Source: Capitulum mitella (Eukaryota > Arthropoda > Thecostraca > Pollicipedomorpha > Pollicipedidae). Taken from it: DNA of 64,000 nucleotides. The position numbers and the translations under genes were made by a program. The stretch spans positions 7,487,115 to 7,551,114 of the forward strand of contig CP099839.1 in NCBI GenBank assembly GCA_030062745.1. The letters run 5' to 3'. Shown piece after piece: positions 1 through 11,289 of the stretch (position 1 is its first letter; every line of letters starts with the position of its first letter). The notes under the pieces were generated by a model. That model did no database searches, was not told the DNA's origin, and saw nothing but the letters and a program-made list of their open reading frames with translations.

Positions 1-157
1 ATTAAGGAAAAATATCAATTGTGGGCACTGGAAAATGAGACAGTATTTAAAGTCATACCGTACGCACATTTATTACTGTATGAACATTAAACTTTGCAGA
101 AATGTAGTCATAACCGTTGCGGTCAATTCTTGCTTAATGGATCATCTCCATCACCTC

Positions 158-890
158 TCATCTGTCGGCAACACGCACGCGCCTGGGTACGCGCACCAGC
201 ATTTTACGCGGTATCTCTAGGTTCAGAGCAGCGATCACCTGGCTCATCCAGCGCTTTAGGGCGACTTTGGATGTTACGTACCAGTCTCCCTGATACATCT
301 TCTGCTTAATGATGCCCCAGATGTCCTCAGTAGGACACACCTGGTGCACACAGGGGGACTGCTGTCACGCACTACATACGGCACTGTGGCCTCTTCCAGC
401 AACTTGAGCGTTTTCTTCGCATAATGAGCGCTGGCCAAGTCTGGCCAGATCAACATGTCCCTCTCAAAACAGTACTCATCCAAATATGGGATGAGCACAT
501 CTCCTACGCACTTCTCACGGTACATGTTACCATCAACATTACCCATACCCGGCATGATAGCCGGCTTTGTCACACCCCTGAGAGAGATGGCGGGCGACAC
601 GAAAAGATTACGGGGAAACTTGCTCTCTGGCCTCAGTTGTACTTTTGCCGGACTTCTGCTGGACGTGCTCCAACAGAGTACGCAAGGTTTCCTGACATAT
701 ACCTCTCGTGGTAGGTCAAGTAGCTTTCGTCGTCCATGGCAATGCCCGTTCTTTCCGATTTCATGTGATCCGCGGGACAGTTTCCGGATGCGGGTCTTTT
801 GGGCGACTTCTTGTTTTTGGGTGATCTGGGGTGACCTCTTGCTCTTTCGGTACCGAACCTTGTTTCCCACCAATATTTTTTTTGTCACGT
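158..890 (-). pseudogene. Tc1/mariner-type (IS630-Tc1-mariner) transposase, broken
   Basis: The minus strand encodes pieces of an IS630-Tc1-mariner DDE transposase in different frames. From 5' to 3' they are a basic segment with KSKRSPQITQKQ (about 840-890), the first catalytic block MDDESYLTYHERYMSGN (about 690-740), a KFPRN..VSPAISLRGVTKPA stretch (about 570-625), the second catalytic block IWPDLASAHYAKKT (about 415-460), and the third block PTEDIWGIIKQKMYQGDWY (about 275-340). This matches the order and spacing of the family's D, D and E residues. Reading through needs at least two frame changes, so the gene is inactive. The helix-turn-helix end is not clear; it may lie within 890-1267, where a frame stays open but is not recognisable. 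No terminal inverted repeats were seen, and the left side may run off the window. The family assignment is firm; the exact ends are not. Confidence 0.85.
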
Positions 891-1284
891 ACGTTCTGGA
901 GATTCCAAACCTTCCAGCCGGCCCGCGTTATGACACCCGTTGTTTTTACAGCTCGAATCAGCTGTAGCTGTCTTTTAACACGCGCACTGGAATGGGGGTC
1001 TTTTTGTGCCCCCCACCTGCTCTTCTTGAATATCTCGAGATCGCATCTGAGCTGGTTGAATAACTCGTCGATGGCGTAGAAAAATTGGAAATCGGCCGGA
1101 AATTTTGAAGTTTCAAGCATTTGAAGCAAGGCAAACATCACGAAAACGACGGTTGTCGCTGACAAATGGGAACTTTGTGAAAGAACTGGCGTTCTACTTA
1201 AGACTGCTGTTTGAACAAAGTCAGGCGATGTCATCCGCGCATAAGTGATGGGCGTACCAGGGTCCATGAGGCCAATGAGGTGCC

Positions 1285-1740
1285 AGGGTCAATGAGGGTT
1301 AAGGGCATCAAAGGTCAAGGTTTGTGACCTGATCCAGATTTCCTTTGCAACGTGTCAGTTTGTATGAAATATGCATTCGAAGGCCCTAATAAAAACACGT
1401 ATGCGCACACTGATACGCTTACATATTCCAAGGTCAGTGAAGGTCAAGGTCGTTAAAGGCCAAGGTCAAATATCTTGTAACCTTGCTCAGATTTGTTCTG
1501 CGACATATCGATTTGTATGAAATATCCATTCAATGACCCTAATAAAGGCACGTGTGCGCACATGCAGACGCATATATATATGCCAGAGTCATTTCAGGTC
1601 AAGGTCATCAAAGGTCAAGGGCAGGTTTTTGTGACCTGGTCCAGATTTGTTTTGCAATACATCGATTTGTGTGAAATACGCATTCAAAGACCCTTCTAAA
1701 ACGCGTTTGGCATATTGATACTGACATGTATATACATACA
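1285..1740. repeat. Three tandem copies of a ~153-bp unit rich in AGGTCA half-sites
   Basis: Three diverged copies lie head to tail. The landmark CAGATTT recurs near 1335, 1488 and 1642, a period of about 153 bp. Each unit has a (G/T)ACCT(T/G)..CCAGATTT block, a TTTGTATGAAATA block, a CCCTAATAAA-like block and an alternating GTGCGCACA or TATATATA segment. The junctions carry clusters such as TCAAGGTCA and AAAGGTCAAGG, the extended half-site recognised by monomeric nuclear receptors of the FTZ-F1/ERR type. Binding is inference from motif identity. No coding potential was recognised. Confidence 0.75.
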
Positions 1741-2224
1741 TAGCTATACATACATACAGAAATATAAACGCTGGAAATCACCAGATGTACCGATGTTGGT
1801 TACCTTCCCTGAAAATACGCCAAACGATACATGTCGCGCCCTCATTTCCTCTCAAACTGTCCCGTGTTATTCGAAATCTGATCTGTAAAAGATGAAAAAT
1901 GACGTCACAGGTCATTGACCTGACATGACCTCGACCCAAAATCCCCAGTCAAGACGCCAAATGAATGGAAGTTATCGTATTCCACGTTTTAACGGCCCAT
2001 CAAACACCCCTTTCGTTCGAAAAGTTGTACGGAATGGCCTGTACAGGCCGATAAAGTGTCCAAAGTTGGCCTTTTCCACCCCATTTGGCCTTGAAGATGT
2101 CGACTCACAAGCTGTGGGCATTTTTTACTGATTTTTTCAGTTTCCCATATTTCTCTTTTCCATTCAGTCTTTTCGGTTTCATTATTTCAATATAAATAGT
2201 AAATAAAAACATGTAAACATGATA

Positions 2225-2312
2225 TCCGGTATCCGGCCGGATATCCGGCACCCCGATCCGGCATATCCGGTATCCGGCCGGATCACAAAAATCCCGATCC
2301 GGTGCATCCCTA
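2225..2312 (-). mobile_element. Terminus of a hAT-type element (TAGGGATGCACCGG end)
   Basis: Read on the minus strand, the sequence starts at 2312 with TAGGGATGCACCGG. It then runs through several short palindromic blocks made of ATCCGG, GGCCGG and CCGGAT. Ends of this kind (TAGGG followed by subterminal inverted CCGGAT motifs) are typical of non-autonomous hAT elements in many eukaryotes. The element would extend to lower coordinates. The opposite terminus was not found, so this is either a truncated copy or its other end is too diverged to see. Confidence 0.5.
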
Positions 2313-3386
2313 ACCAAAACTAAAGCTTGTATGGTATGTGCTCCTGGTAGCTTAGTATCATATTCTAAGTGTCACCTGGCCCAAGGTCATAAAAAAATAC
2401 GGTCGCAGGTGGGTCAAATTTTAACTCGGTTTCATGTCACGCAATGCATGTTTCCTGGCTCATTTGACATTGAGATTAAAAAAAAACATTTTCAAAAAGC
2501 CTTGGGCGTAAAAGAGCATTGACATAGCCCCGGTTGTTGTGCACACGCGACAATGCAACATTTTGCAGTTTCAAGCTCGGTCTCTCACGAGCACGCTAGT
2601 GACGTCCGTCTTACATCTCTGGGTGACTCTACAAGTCAGTTTGCCCCATGCTGCACATTTCCACGGAACGTTGCACAGCATTCCAATTCCAATAGCTCCA
2701 TACCGAAAATTAAGAACGTCGAACAGACACCACCAGTTTACTCGCTAGGCTGAAATCTGGCTGAAACTACGATGCTGCGAGAAACGCTGTGTATGTTCTT
2801 CTCGCATAAAAGCTGTATTCCAAAAATGAGTACATTCATTTCCTTTTCTAAAATATATTCTCACTGCACCTGGAAAATGAAAAATAAACCGAGCTCTCAG
2901 GTCTTGCTGATATGCAATGCAGACCACAGTCACGATGCATTAACAAAAGCACCAACAATGCGGCGGTAAAGTAAAACTGAACGTCGAATCGCGAAACAGT
3001 CTCGCCTTTATGACGTTATTAAGACGCGACCTAAGGTGGTCTCGTTTCCAAATTTTCGCCAGTATGTGCACAATGAATATGGGAAAAGGTAATGGAAGTT
3101 TTAGGGAGCTGCATCTATTCGTTTGGAAGACATCTCAGAAATGTTCCGGGGAATTTAAGCCCCCCCCCCACCCAGTCAAAGGCAGGTTGATAAACGAAGC
3201 TTGGTCGTAATTCCGGATCGCCGGCACCTCAGCCTTCAAAAGCGGCGATGGTTTGGAAGTCCATCCTTGGAGTCCCGCGCCTGCGAAGCGGTCACTTCTC
3301 ACGGCGTTACTCTGTCCGTCCGAGCGCGCGGACGGCTGTCTCGGGAGAGAGGGCGACGTCGGGGCCGGCCGGGTGGGACAACTGAC
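2313..3386. other. Presumed intron of the Dpr-like gene, nothing recognised
   Basis: This lies downstream of the 3387-3551 exon on the minus strand. The next exon should encode the second Ig domain, and it was not found here or further left, so it probably lies beyond the window. A run of C at 3162-3170 is the only simple sequence noted. Confidence 0.4.
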
Positions 3387-3551
3387 CTGACACACGTACA
3401 CGCCGCTGTCGCTCTCCACCGCCGGCTCGATGGACAGCGGCCAGTCCTCGGAGGCGCCGACCACGCGCCGCACGTGGAAGCGCTCGTCTTTCGTGAACTG
3501 CGTCGAGCGCGACGAGATCACGTGGAAGTCGCGCTGCCGGATCCACGACAC
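3387..3551 (-). CDS. Dpr-like immunoglobulin protein, internal exon (C to F strands of Ig1)
   Basis: This 165-bp exon encodes 55 residues in phase 0 at both ends. It starts VSWIRQRDFHV, the C-strand with the invariant Ig tryptophan, and ends DSGVYVCQ, the F-strand tyrosine-corner motif D-x-G-x-Y-x-C. Between them lie TQFTKDERF and EDWPLSIEP, which correspond to the Dpr pattern 'TYTSDQRF...DWTLQI'. The acceptor (minus strand) is a long CT tract followed by GGCCACAG just above 3551. The donor is CAG|GTCAGT at 3387/3386. Dpr proteins are neuronal surface receptors that pair with DIP proteins to specify synaptic partners. The partner exon at 7271 supplies the B-strand cysteine and the residues just before VSW. 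Other two- or three-Ig neural proteins (DIP, lachesin) are the alternatives, but WIR(Q/K)RD..H favours Dpr. The gene symbol is left blank because the paralogue cannot be told. Confidence 0.85.
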
Positions 3552-3572
3552 CTGTGGCCACGTCGCGTCGTG

Positions 3573-3611
3573 GAGAGAGAGAGAGAGAGAGAGAGAACAG
3601 AGAGAGAGAGA
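3573..3611. repeat. (GA)n microsatellite forming the polypyrimidine tract of the splice acceptor
   Basis: Near-continuous GA dinucleotides are interrupted by AACA at about 3597-3600. On the minus strand this is CT-rich and ends 20-odd bases before the CACAG acceptor of the 3387-3551 exon, so it probably serves as that intron's polypyrimidine tract. Confidence 0.85.
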
Positions 3612-5536
3612 TCACTTTTTGGGACAGGCTCTGATGGTACATATCATCCTACCAAATTATTCAAACTTAATTGATGCCAAAAGAGTTACTGCCCAGAACT
3701 TTTCAACCACTGTATCAGCCAGTCCATTTACGCTATTGCCTGCAGTGAAACATACGCCATTGCTGTACAGCCACGGCGCGGAAAATGGGAAAAACGAACT
3801 AGCGGCACGTGGGGTCGTTTTGGACCATCAAAACCAACTCATCGCGTTCCCAGAGCTCCGGGTCGGAATCGCTTCCAGAAGGGCTCAGTTAGTTGACTGG
3901 TTCTCCGATTACGATGTCGGAGAACGCTATCACGAGCCATCTTACATCAAACAATTACGACGCAGTGAGATTCGGAATTCTGGGATAGCTAGAGCTGCAA
4001 TTCTGCCGTCTCACTGCCTCAGCCAAAAGGGCAGCCCATCCGTTTCGGAAGCTGTCGAAAGTAACTGCCAGTTCGGATTCGAAAACCGCCGTTTTAGGTG
4101 GTATTCGTCGGATGTTTTCAAGAAGCCCATTCGTTGAAGTATTCTTTGGAACTACCAGACCGGTGACATCGAAGACTGCTATGTGATCCAGCAGCAATAA
4201 ATTTCAGTTGTTTATTTGCAGGATTGGACGATCCATTTGTTATATTGATCAGTCTGTGCTGGATACGGAGGAACAATCAACATCATTCATCATGTTTAAG
4301 ATTATGTATTTACGAACATATTGAACATGCTGGTCACGAACAACTGATTCTAGCGCTCTGAAAGTCAAAAGCTTAAGCATAAGAACCGGCCTAAAGAATT
4401 AAACACTCTTTTAACATCATACGAGTTTTACGTGGATTACTGCGAAGTGTCAGTTGTTGTTTGCATGCAAATATTACAGTAAATATGCCCCTATTTCGTC
4501 CGAAAATAAAATGAGGTGTTGAGCAGAAATGCTGACTTCATGTCACACTTCTGTGTCTGTAAGACAGAAATGATCTGAATTGGTTTCCGGCTTCCGGTAT
4601 GTTTATGGAAACAGCCCTTTTATGCCAGGAGGAACTGGGCTTCACACATGACAAAAGGAACTGATGCTTGACTCGAAGTTTCGGCTCTAGACCATCTTGA
4701 GGAAGACCTTGCTTTTCCTGGTGCACCGTAGGCTATCCTGCTTTCAGGCCTGTGACACCATAACTATGATAAATGCATGAGTTTCAAAGGAAATATAATA
4801 TTCTAAATCATGTGCACTTTTTCAGCATACATGTGTGCCTGGATCTTAACGAAATGCACAGCACTGGCGGCTGCACCGATGACTTGTGACGATCCATGGC
4901 ATATATTCATGTCAGTCCTGCGCCGTCAGTTTCTCCAGGCCTTGAAAAAACATGAAACAGTATCTCGCGCAGCAGTGGACTTAAGATCGTCAGCTGTGGA
5001 GGACTAGTAACGCACGCAAATGTCTCAAGTATAAAACTGTACATTTCATCAACCTGACGCGTGGCAACACTTAACGCGGACTGGAAGCAGATGTAAACAT
5101 TCCAAAACATTGACTGAATTCAGTGTGGCGCGGCTTAGGTATAAAGCTGTGAAAGAATGTGACAGAGGTCCATCGCGGCCAATTTCCATTGTCGCATTTC
5201 AACTGTTCTCAGCTAATTCTTTTGAAAGATTATTATGTAAAAATGTTTTGCTGTGAGGCAGTCGGCAAAACCTTCAATCGGCGACCAGATGACGGTAGGC
5301 TGACGATTTTGTCGCTTTATATGTACTAGGAGGCCATGGCAAGAAGGCACGTTCTCGGTCATGATGCAGCGCGCAGAGATGTGTGAGGGCCTGTGAACCT
5401 TGGCTTATCGCAGTCCATTCGTTATTGCGCTTCTCAACTGACTGTGTATGTATAGCGATGTAATGAAGGTGTACGAGGTCGCAATCGGCAAAAACCTTAA
5501 CTACCACTAACAGGTGACGGGGCACGTCCGTCCACG

Positions 5537-5801
5537 ACGGTGTCCGGACAAAATCGCGAAACGTAAAAACGGCGAATGTCTTTTTTGGCGAATGCCGGAT
5601 GGCGAATGCTGAAGGGCGACATGTAAAAATGGCGACACGTTAAAATGGCGGCTGGCCAAATGCTTAGCCTTCGCGTTCTGCGCCATTTGGCTGTTCGTCA
5701 TTTTAGCATGTCGCCATTTTCATATGGCACCATTTAGCGTTCGCCACCTAGCATTCGCCACACAGGCCACCATTTTTACATTTCTCCATTTTACCCTAGT
5801 A
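5537..5801. mobile_element. Foldback-like element, small copy with 9-bp target duplication
   Basis: The left half (5537 to about 5690) is a degenerate array of ATGGCGAA / AAAATGGCGAC motifs on the plus strand. The right half (about 5690-5801) is the same motif inverted (TTCGCCAT, GTCGCCATTTT), so the whole element could fold into a hairpin. The left end reads ACGGTGTCCGGACAAAAT and the right end ATTTTACCCTAGTA. The 9 bases CCGTCCACG occur directly outside both ends (5528-5536 and 5802-5810). Long inverted arms made of short tandem repeats and 9-bp target duplications are the hallmarks of Drosophila Foldback elements. It has no coding capacity. A second copy with the same ends is at 41396-43907. 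Confidence 0.75.
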
Positions 5802-5814
5802 CCGTCCACGGCTG

Positions 5815-6068
5815 ACACACAGCGACCGAACACCGTCACAGAACAGCGCAGGCTTGCGCGGCAGCATGAGACTGAGGTACAACGCAGTCAACGCGTCTCT
5901 GACAACGCAGAACGAATGGTGGCGGCCGGGGACGATGGGGACGACGTAAAAAAGTCACAACGGCGAGCTGCCAATGCGGAACGGGCGGCGGCATCGTCTC
6001 TTAGCGCAGCGAAACAGGCGGGAACGGCCTGTTGGGATCTAAATTGTTCTAGAAAAGTTGAAAACTAA
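5815..6068 (+). pseudogene. Short open frame with R/E/A-rich repeats, possible transposon fragment
   Basis: An open frame runs out of the Foldback arm and ends at 6068. From about 5815 it reads in an arginine-, glutamate- and alanine-rich style with repeated R.A.R..ET..QR..R patterns (for example LARQHETEVQRSQRVSDNAE and SQRRAANAERAA). Such repeats occur in N-terminal parts of proteins carried by some arthropod transposons, including Helitron-like ones; that comparison is from memory. There is no credible start of its own, and it lies inside an intron. Chance low-complexity coding is the main alternative. Confidence 0.2.
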
Positions 6069-6529
6069 GTTTTGCAATTACAAATGGCAAACAAGCTGCA
6101 ATGCCATTTTGCTCTATGAAACAAATAATAAATCATACACAACAATCCGGTGAAATGCAGGTAGCATGTTGCTTTTGATTTCGGATGTGATGATGCCAAT
6201 CATTATCACGGGAAATCCCGACTGACACAAAAATATTTACAAACAATTATCGCGCTTGGTGGAGACAGGTGGACACACCTCGCTGGCCTAGACTACGTCG
6301 GACGAGGCATCCCCGATCAGATTCTCAGACATTAGCATTGAAAGAGTAACGACCGCGGGACGCACCGTTCTTTTGCCCACAACAGCGATGCACGCAATGC
6401 GGAAAAATCAACGCAAAGTTCCAGCGGAAGACACCTGTGGCTCCCAGTGACCTTGGCGCAAATTGCAACTTCCGAGCGGCAATGAAAACATTTGGTTTTT
6501 GTGCGAAAGCGCCTGGAAAACACCAGCCA

Positions 6530-7130
6530 TGGTCGGAAGGAGCGAGACACCGCGCTCCAGAGCCGAGCCGTCCGGCCGGCCGCCGCTCCGCCCGCGCGGC
6601 GAACGGGAACAGCCAGGCGCGCCGGGCGGACGGCCCAGTCGCACATCATCGCCGCGTTTGTATGCGACGGCGGGCCCGACGATCGGCGCGCGCGGTTCGT
6701 CCATATTTCAGCGGCGGCGGCCGGCTGAATGGGGTCGGGCCGCCGCGGCTGATCGGGTCGAACTGGTCTGAGGGGCGCGGCGGGCGGGCCGACGTGCCGA
6801 CACTGCCGACGGCCCCGCCCGGGGCGGGCCCTGACGTGAAAGCCCCCGGTCGGGCGCTCGCTATGCAGATTCTCGGCCGCCAGACGAGAGTCACGGAGGA
6901 TGTTTCAGATGGGCAACATGATGGATTGACAGCGGCGGCGAGGAGAGTGATCGGAAAAGCAAAGACGGGTCGGACGGAACAGCTCCGGCCGCTTTCAAAG
7001 CAAGGGAGCACTTCCGAATACTCAACCGGCTTCCGCGATGCACTGACGCAGCCGAAAAGAAAACCATCCGCGAGAGTGTTGCTGACGGGAAGACAGGTCC
7101 GTGACGGCAGCTGAGCCTTACTCCCGACAA
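6530..7130. other. GC-rich island within the Dpr-like intron
   Basis: It is strongly GC- and CpG-rich, with open frames in several phases on both strands, as expected from base composition. No domain, signal peptide or conserved motif was recognised in any frame. It may be a CpG-island-like regulatory region or an alternative exon. Similar islands recur through the window. Confidence 0.4.
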
Positions 7131-7270
7131 CCGACCCTTACCAGCCTATCAGATCTGAACCGCACCGCCGACCCGTAACCGGAAAGCCGTCACCCTCCGA
7201 GCAGCCTTGTTCCAGCCGCACAGGCGACCCGTCTCAGCGGTCTCGCTCCGGTCCGGCGCCGCCCACTCAC

Positions 7271-7590
7271 CGGTCGGTCGCCGAGGTTTCGGACGGGACA
7301 GCTGAGCACGGCGCGGCCGCCCGCCTGCGCCGTCACCTCCACTGACGTGTTGACGTCGAGCGGCTGCTGCCGGCGCGACAGGCGCGCGTAGTAGTCGCGC
7401 CAGAACTCGGCCGAATTCTGCGACAGGTCGCTCAGATTCACGCCTGCGGGCAGACGCCGGCCCGTGACTGACGGCCCGCCCCCGCCGGCGGCACCGACAG
7501 TCGAGATCGAGTCGCAGCGCGAGCGCTCCCGACCGGAGGCGATCGTCGCCACGGTGCGGCGCTGCCCGGCGGCTGTCAGGTCGGCGGCGG
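7271..7590 (-). CDS. Dpr-like immunoglobulin protein, upstream exon (A to B strands of Ig1)
   Basis: The minus-strand exon ends with DVNTSVEVTAQAGG, then VLSCPVRNLGDRP, followed by the donor CCG|GTGAGT (7271/7270). This is the A'-B strand region of the first Dpr Ig domain, with the B-strand cysteine in LSCPV. Splicing in phase 0 onto the 3387-3551 exon gives ..RNLGDRP-VSWIRQRD.., the expected B-C junction. Upstream residues (SQNSAEFWRDYYARL and a glycine-rich run) look like the variable linker after the signal peptide. The 5' border is uncertain. The frame stays open past 7552 to at least 7627, there is no ATG at 7552, and a possible acceptor CTGACAG is at about 7574-7580. The signal-peptide exon was not identified and should lie at higher coordinates. 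Confidence 0.75.
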
Positions 7591-7599
7591 CGGCAAGAT

Positions 7600-10500
7600 T
7601 TCCGACAGAGCCACGACAGGTTTGACAGCCGGCCGCCGTCGCCTCAGCGCCACTGGGCCGTTAGTCACTGACAGAGCGACGTCATTTAACCATCTATCAG
7701 GGCCCCGTTCACAGGGCGCCGTTGCCACCACCGCAGAAGTACTTACCGGGCTAATCTGGGGTTGAATTTCTCGTGGCAAGAAAGCCACCTTTATGAACGT
7801 AAAACCTCAGGGTAATCCACCAGCTCACTGCTTCCAGAATGACACATTGCCTCACCAGCGCTTACGCCATCATGCAAAATACGTGCAGGCGATGCTGCGG
7901 TTACCGCCATTATGACTTGGGCCGCCATGCAATTTTAAAAGGTAACCACGGCTCCTTTTGAAAGGACCTCCGATAAGTCAAGTTAGGTTAGGTTAGTTTA
8001 TTACGAGCGAGACGGTAGTCCCAGGAAGTCGTACTTCAACTAGGGGAAAAACGTGGCGCCTTTTGCAGACTAAAAACTTAGTGGCCATTAGCACTGAATC
8101 ATAACAATGTAAGCGGAAAGAACGCAACTTCTGAAAAGATCTAAACTTAAATTCGCAACGACTCACCTCGCCAGCTCTTTTTTCCATAAAGATATTCCCG
8201 GAGTGATGTTTTCGCTCTGAGACCCTTTCCTAGGTCATGAACCGTAATAACAGCGAACAGTCTCATGGGCGAGGGTGACATTTAAGCCTGGAATTCTATA
8301 CGTGCCAAATGATTCAAACAGATTTCCAGATATCCCGTATACTGTGTCAAGTGGAAACGTACGTCTTACATAGCAATTTAGGTGCAGTTTCAGTTTTGAA
8401 ACGAAATCAATCAAGCCGCGTTCGACATGGACAAAACAAAGCGTCTTCCTGTGCGCCCCGTTCCCTGTTGTACCAGCTTTTCATAACCGCGTCACCAGCT
8501 CCCTGTCGCGGTCTCTTTAATCTTGCCGCTTGTCACCACCAGAACCGTCCGCTCCACAGCATCAAAGCAGCACCGTTTCATCGTGTCTTGTGTGAGGAAG
8601 CGGGCTGGAGATGTAGTACGAAAATCGAGGGCAGCCACACGTTAGTGGATAAAACTGCTCAAGTTATGAATTTGGTCAGACCGGCCCACAATCTCCCCGC
8701 CAGATGAATGGCAAAGGTTCTCCGAGTGCATAAATCACGGGTCCCAGGTGGACGGACGCGGCAAATCCATGAGCAGCCGGGAAACTTCGCTGCCTGGAAT
8801 CCCCATTCAGAAAAGTTTGCTGTCGGCCGTGACTTGCAAAGCTGACGAGACAGGGAGTCGCCTGCCAGTGGACTCCGGCGGCGACTCGGCCGCCCGAGGA
8901 CGCGGAGACCAGCGCTGTGCACCCGCTCATCTCACCCGGAGTCCAGTCTCCGGGCCATTTCCGCTCACGCGCCATTGCCGCTGATCGAAGGCTGTATCGC
9001 ATTGCTGGTCTGCCTGGCATTTAAGCCTCAACTTTGCTGTGCTTGTGTGAACGTTTAACCCTTACTGCTCGTGCAGACATCGAAGAAATGCATCAAATGA
9101 TCTGTCTCCCATCTCTCAGGGTATCTGGTTGTTAGCACTAATCTACGCTAATTCGGACGGCATGTGGGAACCAAACCAAAAGAAAAGGGAAATCATGGTA
9201 AATTTCTTATATTATTTATGAGCTTCTTCGACAATTTTGTGATTCAGCCCTCATTGTCGAAGGAGGTAAATTGCTTTCTTAAGCGCACGTCCATCAGCCT
9301 GAGGAGACCCAAAAGAAAGAGCGAACAGTCTTTATTGCCTAGTTTCAGTCAATCCTGTTTCCAATCAGAATGCACGCAGTAAAAGTGCACGCGATCATTT
9401 GAAGCCATTACAGATTAAACCGACATCATTTTCACTCTTTGCCATTACCGATAATGTGAACTTTGAGAGCTTTATGGACTCTGAGAACGCAAAGGGGCCG
9501 TGGTTTGCACATGACCACAGAACATTTTCTTGGTCGCAGAATATTTTCCAAGTAGACGACAATATCGTTCCAAGGCGTTTCAAAGTTGGGTAAATGCCAG
9601 TCCAGGAAGGCATAGTCCAATGCGATTCCATTCGGCCCCAGCTAAACTCCAGATAACAAAGTCATGGACTGCACGCAGCGAGAAGCTGTTCCCAACACGA
9701 CGCCCTCTCGGGAACTGCTCCTCGCCGAAGTCGGACATTCGCTGTGTTCAAATCACATCACCCTACACAGCGATGACTGGAGGTGATGGAGAACAGTGTC
9801 TCTCCCGTGTCGATGTCTGCCCTTGGTACAGCGCGCAGACGGACCCACTGCCAAGGTACAGGCACGCCATCCATATCGCTTCGACAGACTGGCTGCCTGC
9901 CCACGGCCATGGCCACAGCACGCATCGCGCGGAGCTCTGCGTACGTTCAGCGATCTCATCGTGGCGTCACTGCTCATCCGTGGCAGACTGCTGCCGCAGC
10001 CGGAGCAATAGCCAGCCAGTAACCACAAGATCTTCACTTTCTGAGGAGCGTTCGACAGGAGTAAAATAGGGCCGGATGAAACCAAGATATGGCATGAGAC
10101 ATGAATGTTGCCAAGCTTCTTCGCATGATTCCTCATGATTTGTGGTTCTTCAGCATGTCGCTTACCACCCAACAGCCAACAAAGGAAATCGCATTGAACC
10201 ACCGCCAAAGTGAGCAACTCTTGTTGACAACAGCAGAAACATAGCACTTCCCAGGACATTAAGTCACACGACAAACGGTTCATATTCTTTCTAGTTCTTG
10301 ATGAACATAATTCGCTTTTTTGCCTTTTTTCTTATTCGTTTTTTTTTTTGCAAATCATCACTTTCTCTCGAAGTACTGTTCGTCAGTTTGACATGTTCAG
10401 AACTTAAACAAGTTTTTTTTTGTTCGGGACGAACATTTGCGGGACTGCACATACTTATTTCCGCATTTGCGCATTTGCACGTTTGCGATTTTGCCACCCT

Positions 10501-11285
10501 GGTATTGGAAATTCGACCAAGATGATCGCTGGCTGTAACGCTGTCACCAGACGGCTCGTGCGATGACCATGCGCTGTCTATGAAATGCATTGGAGTACTA
10601 TTGTCATGAAGGCTCCAGATTTAGTTATAACTTCAGGGAAACTGGAGCATATAAAAAACCGGCGACGTTTCCTACGGAGTACACGAAAACCGCAATCTGG
10701 AGCCCGCATACTTAGAAACGTGAATAAAATTACTACGAGCGTAATTTCTATTTCACAGGGCTGCGACACGCGGACCACCTGACACCCAGCCGATGCTCCA
10801 CCTACTGCACTGCCCACGGCACCAGGGATTCTACGACAGGCAGCTCTCACTACGAGCGACTCGCCGAACTGCGGCGGACTGCTCGAACGGCGAGGAAATC
10901 CGCAGCATTGCGGTAGGTTCACCCAGCGTTTTTCGCAGACGATTTCCTGCATTCCGAGGAGGCAATTAGGGACAAACTCGGTTCAGCGAATGAATTAGCA
11001 TTAATGGCTCGCAGTTACGAGACCGTTCACGCGCTGCCGTACGGGAGAGCCAGGGAAAGGAAAAGAGGGGCTCGGCAGTGAGTAGAGAGCGAGAGCCTCT
11101 TTCAGAGACAGCCTTTGCTAATCATCTGCCATGAGAGCGGCTCCACTAGCCTCAAAAATGCATGCAAATATCAGTCATGCAGGGGACCTTGTCTGGTATC
11201 CTTCCGTAACCCACACAGTGGTAGCTCGTGTTACAAAGTGTAGGCATTTCTTCCTGCAACAGGGTGTTTTGCTGACTGCCAAGTG
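7600..11285. other. No gene recognised; probable 5' intron or intergenic sequence
   Basis: Mixed-composition sequence. Minus-strand frames around 8660-9020 and both strands around 9530-10280 stay open for up to about 180 codons, but no domain or splice framework was recognised. A short palindromic AGGTTAGGTTAG stretch occurs near 7983. Nothing else stands out. Confidence 0.4.
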
Positions 11286-11289
11286 CAGT

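Larger units (their letters stand above)
3552..7270 (-). other. Intron between the two Dpr-like exons (~3.7 kb)
   Basis: It is bounded by GTGAGT (7270-7265 on the minus strand) and the CT-tract/CACAG acceptor at 3552. It contains a GA/CT microsatellite, a Foldback-like element (5537-5801) and a GC-rich island at about 6530-7130. The segment 3620-5520 is AT-rich with nothing recognised. The island has open frames on both strands but no recognisable domain. Confidence 0.75.

Noticed and set aside
455..967. 170-codon plus-strand open frame
   Set aside because: It is the antisense shadow of the transposase relic at 158-890; its translation has no domain while the minus strand has all three catalytic blocks.
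6437..7114. 225-codon plus-strand open frame in a GC-rich island
   Set aside because: Several frames on both strands are open there, as expected from base composition; residues are R/A/G/P-rich with no domain, and it lies in an intron of the minus-strand gene.
9530..10283. Overlapping 179- and 176-codon frames on opposite strands
   Set aside because: No domain, signal peptide or splice framework was recognised on either strand; both may be chance.
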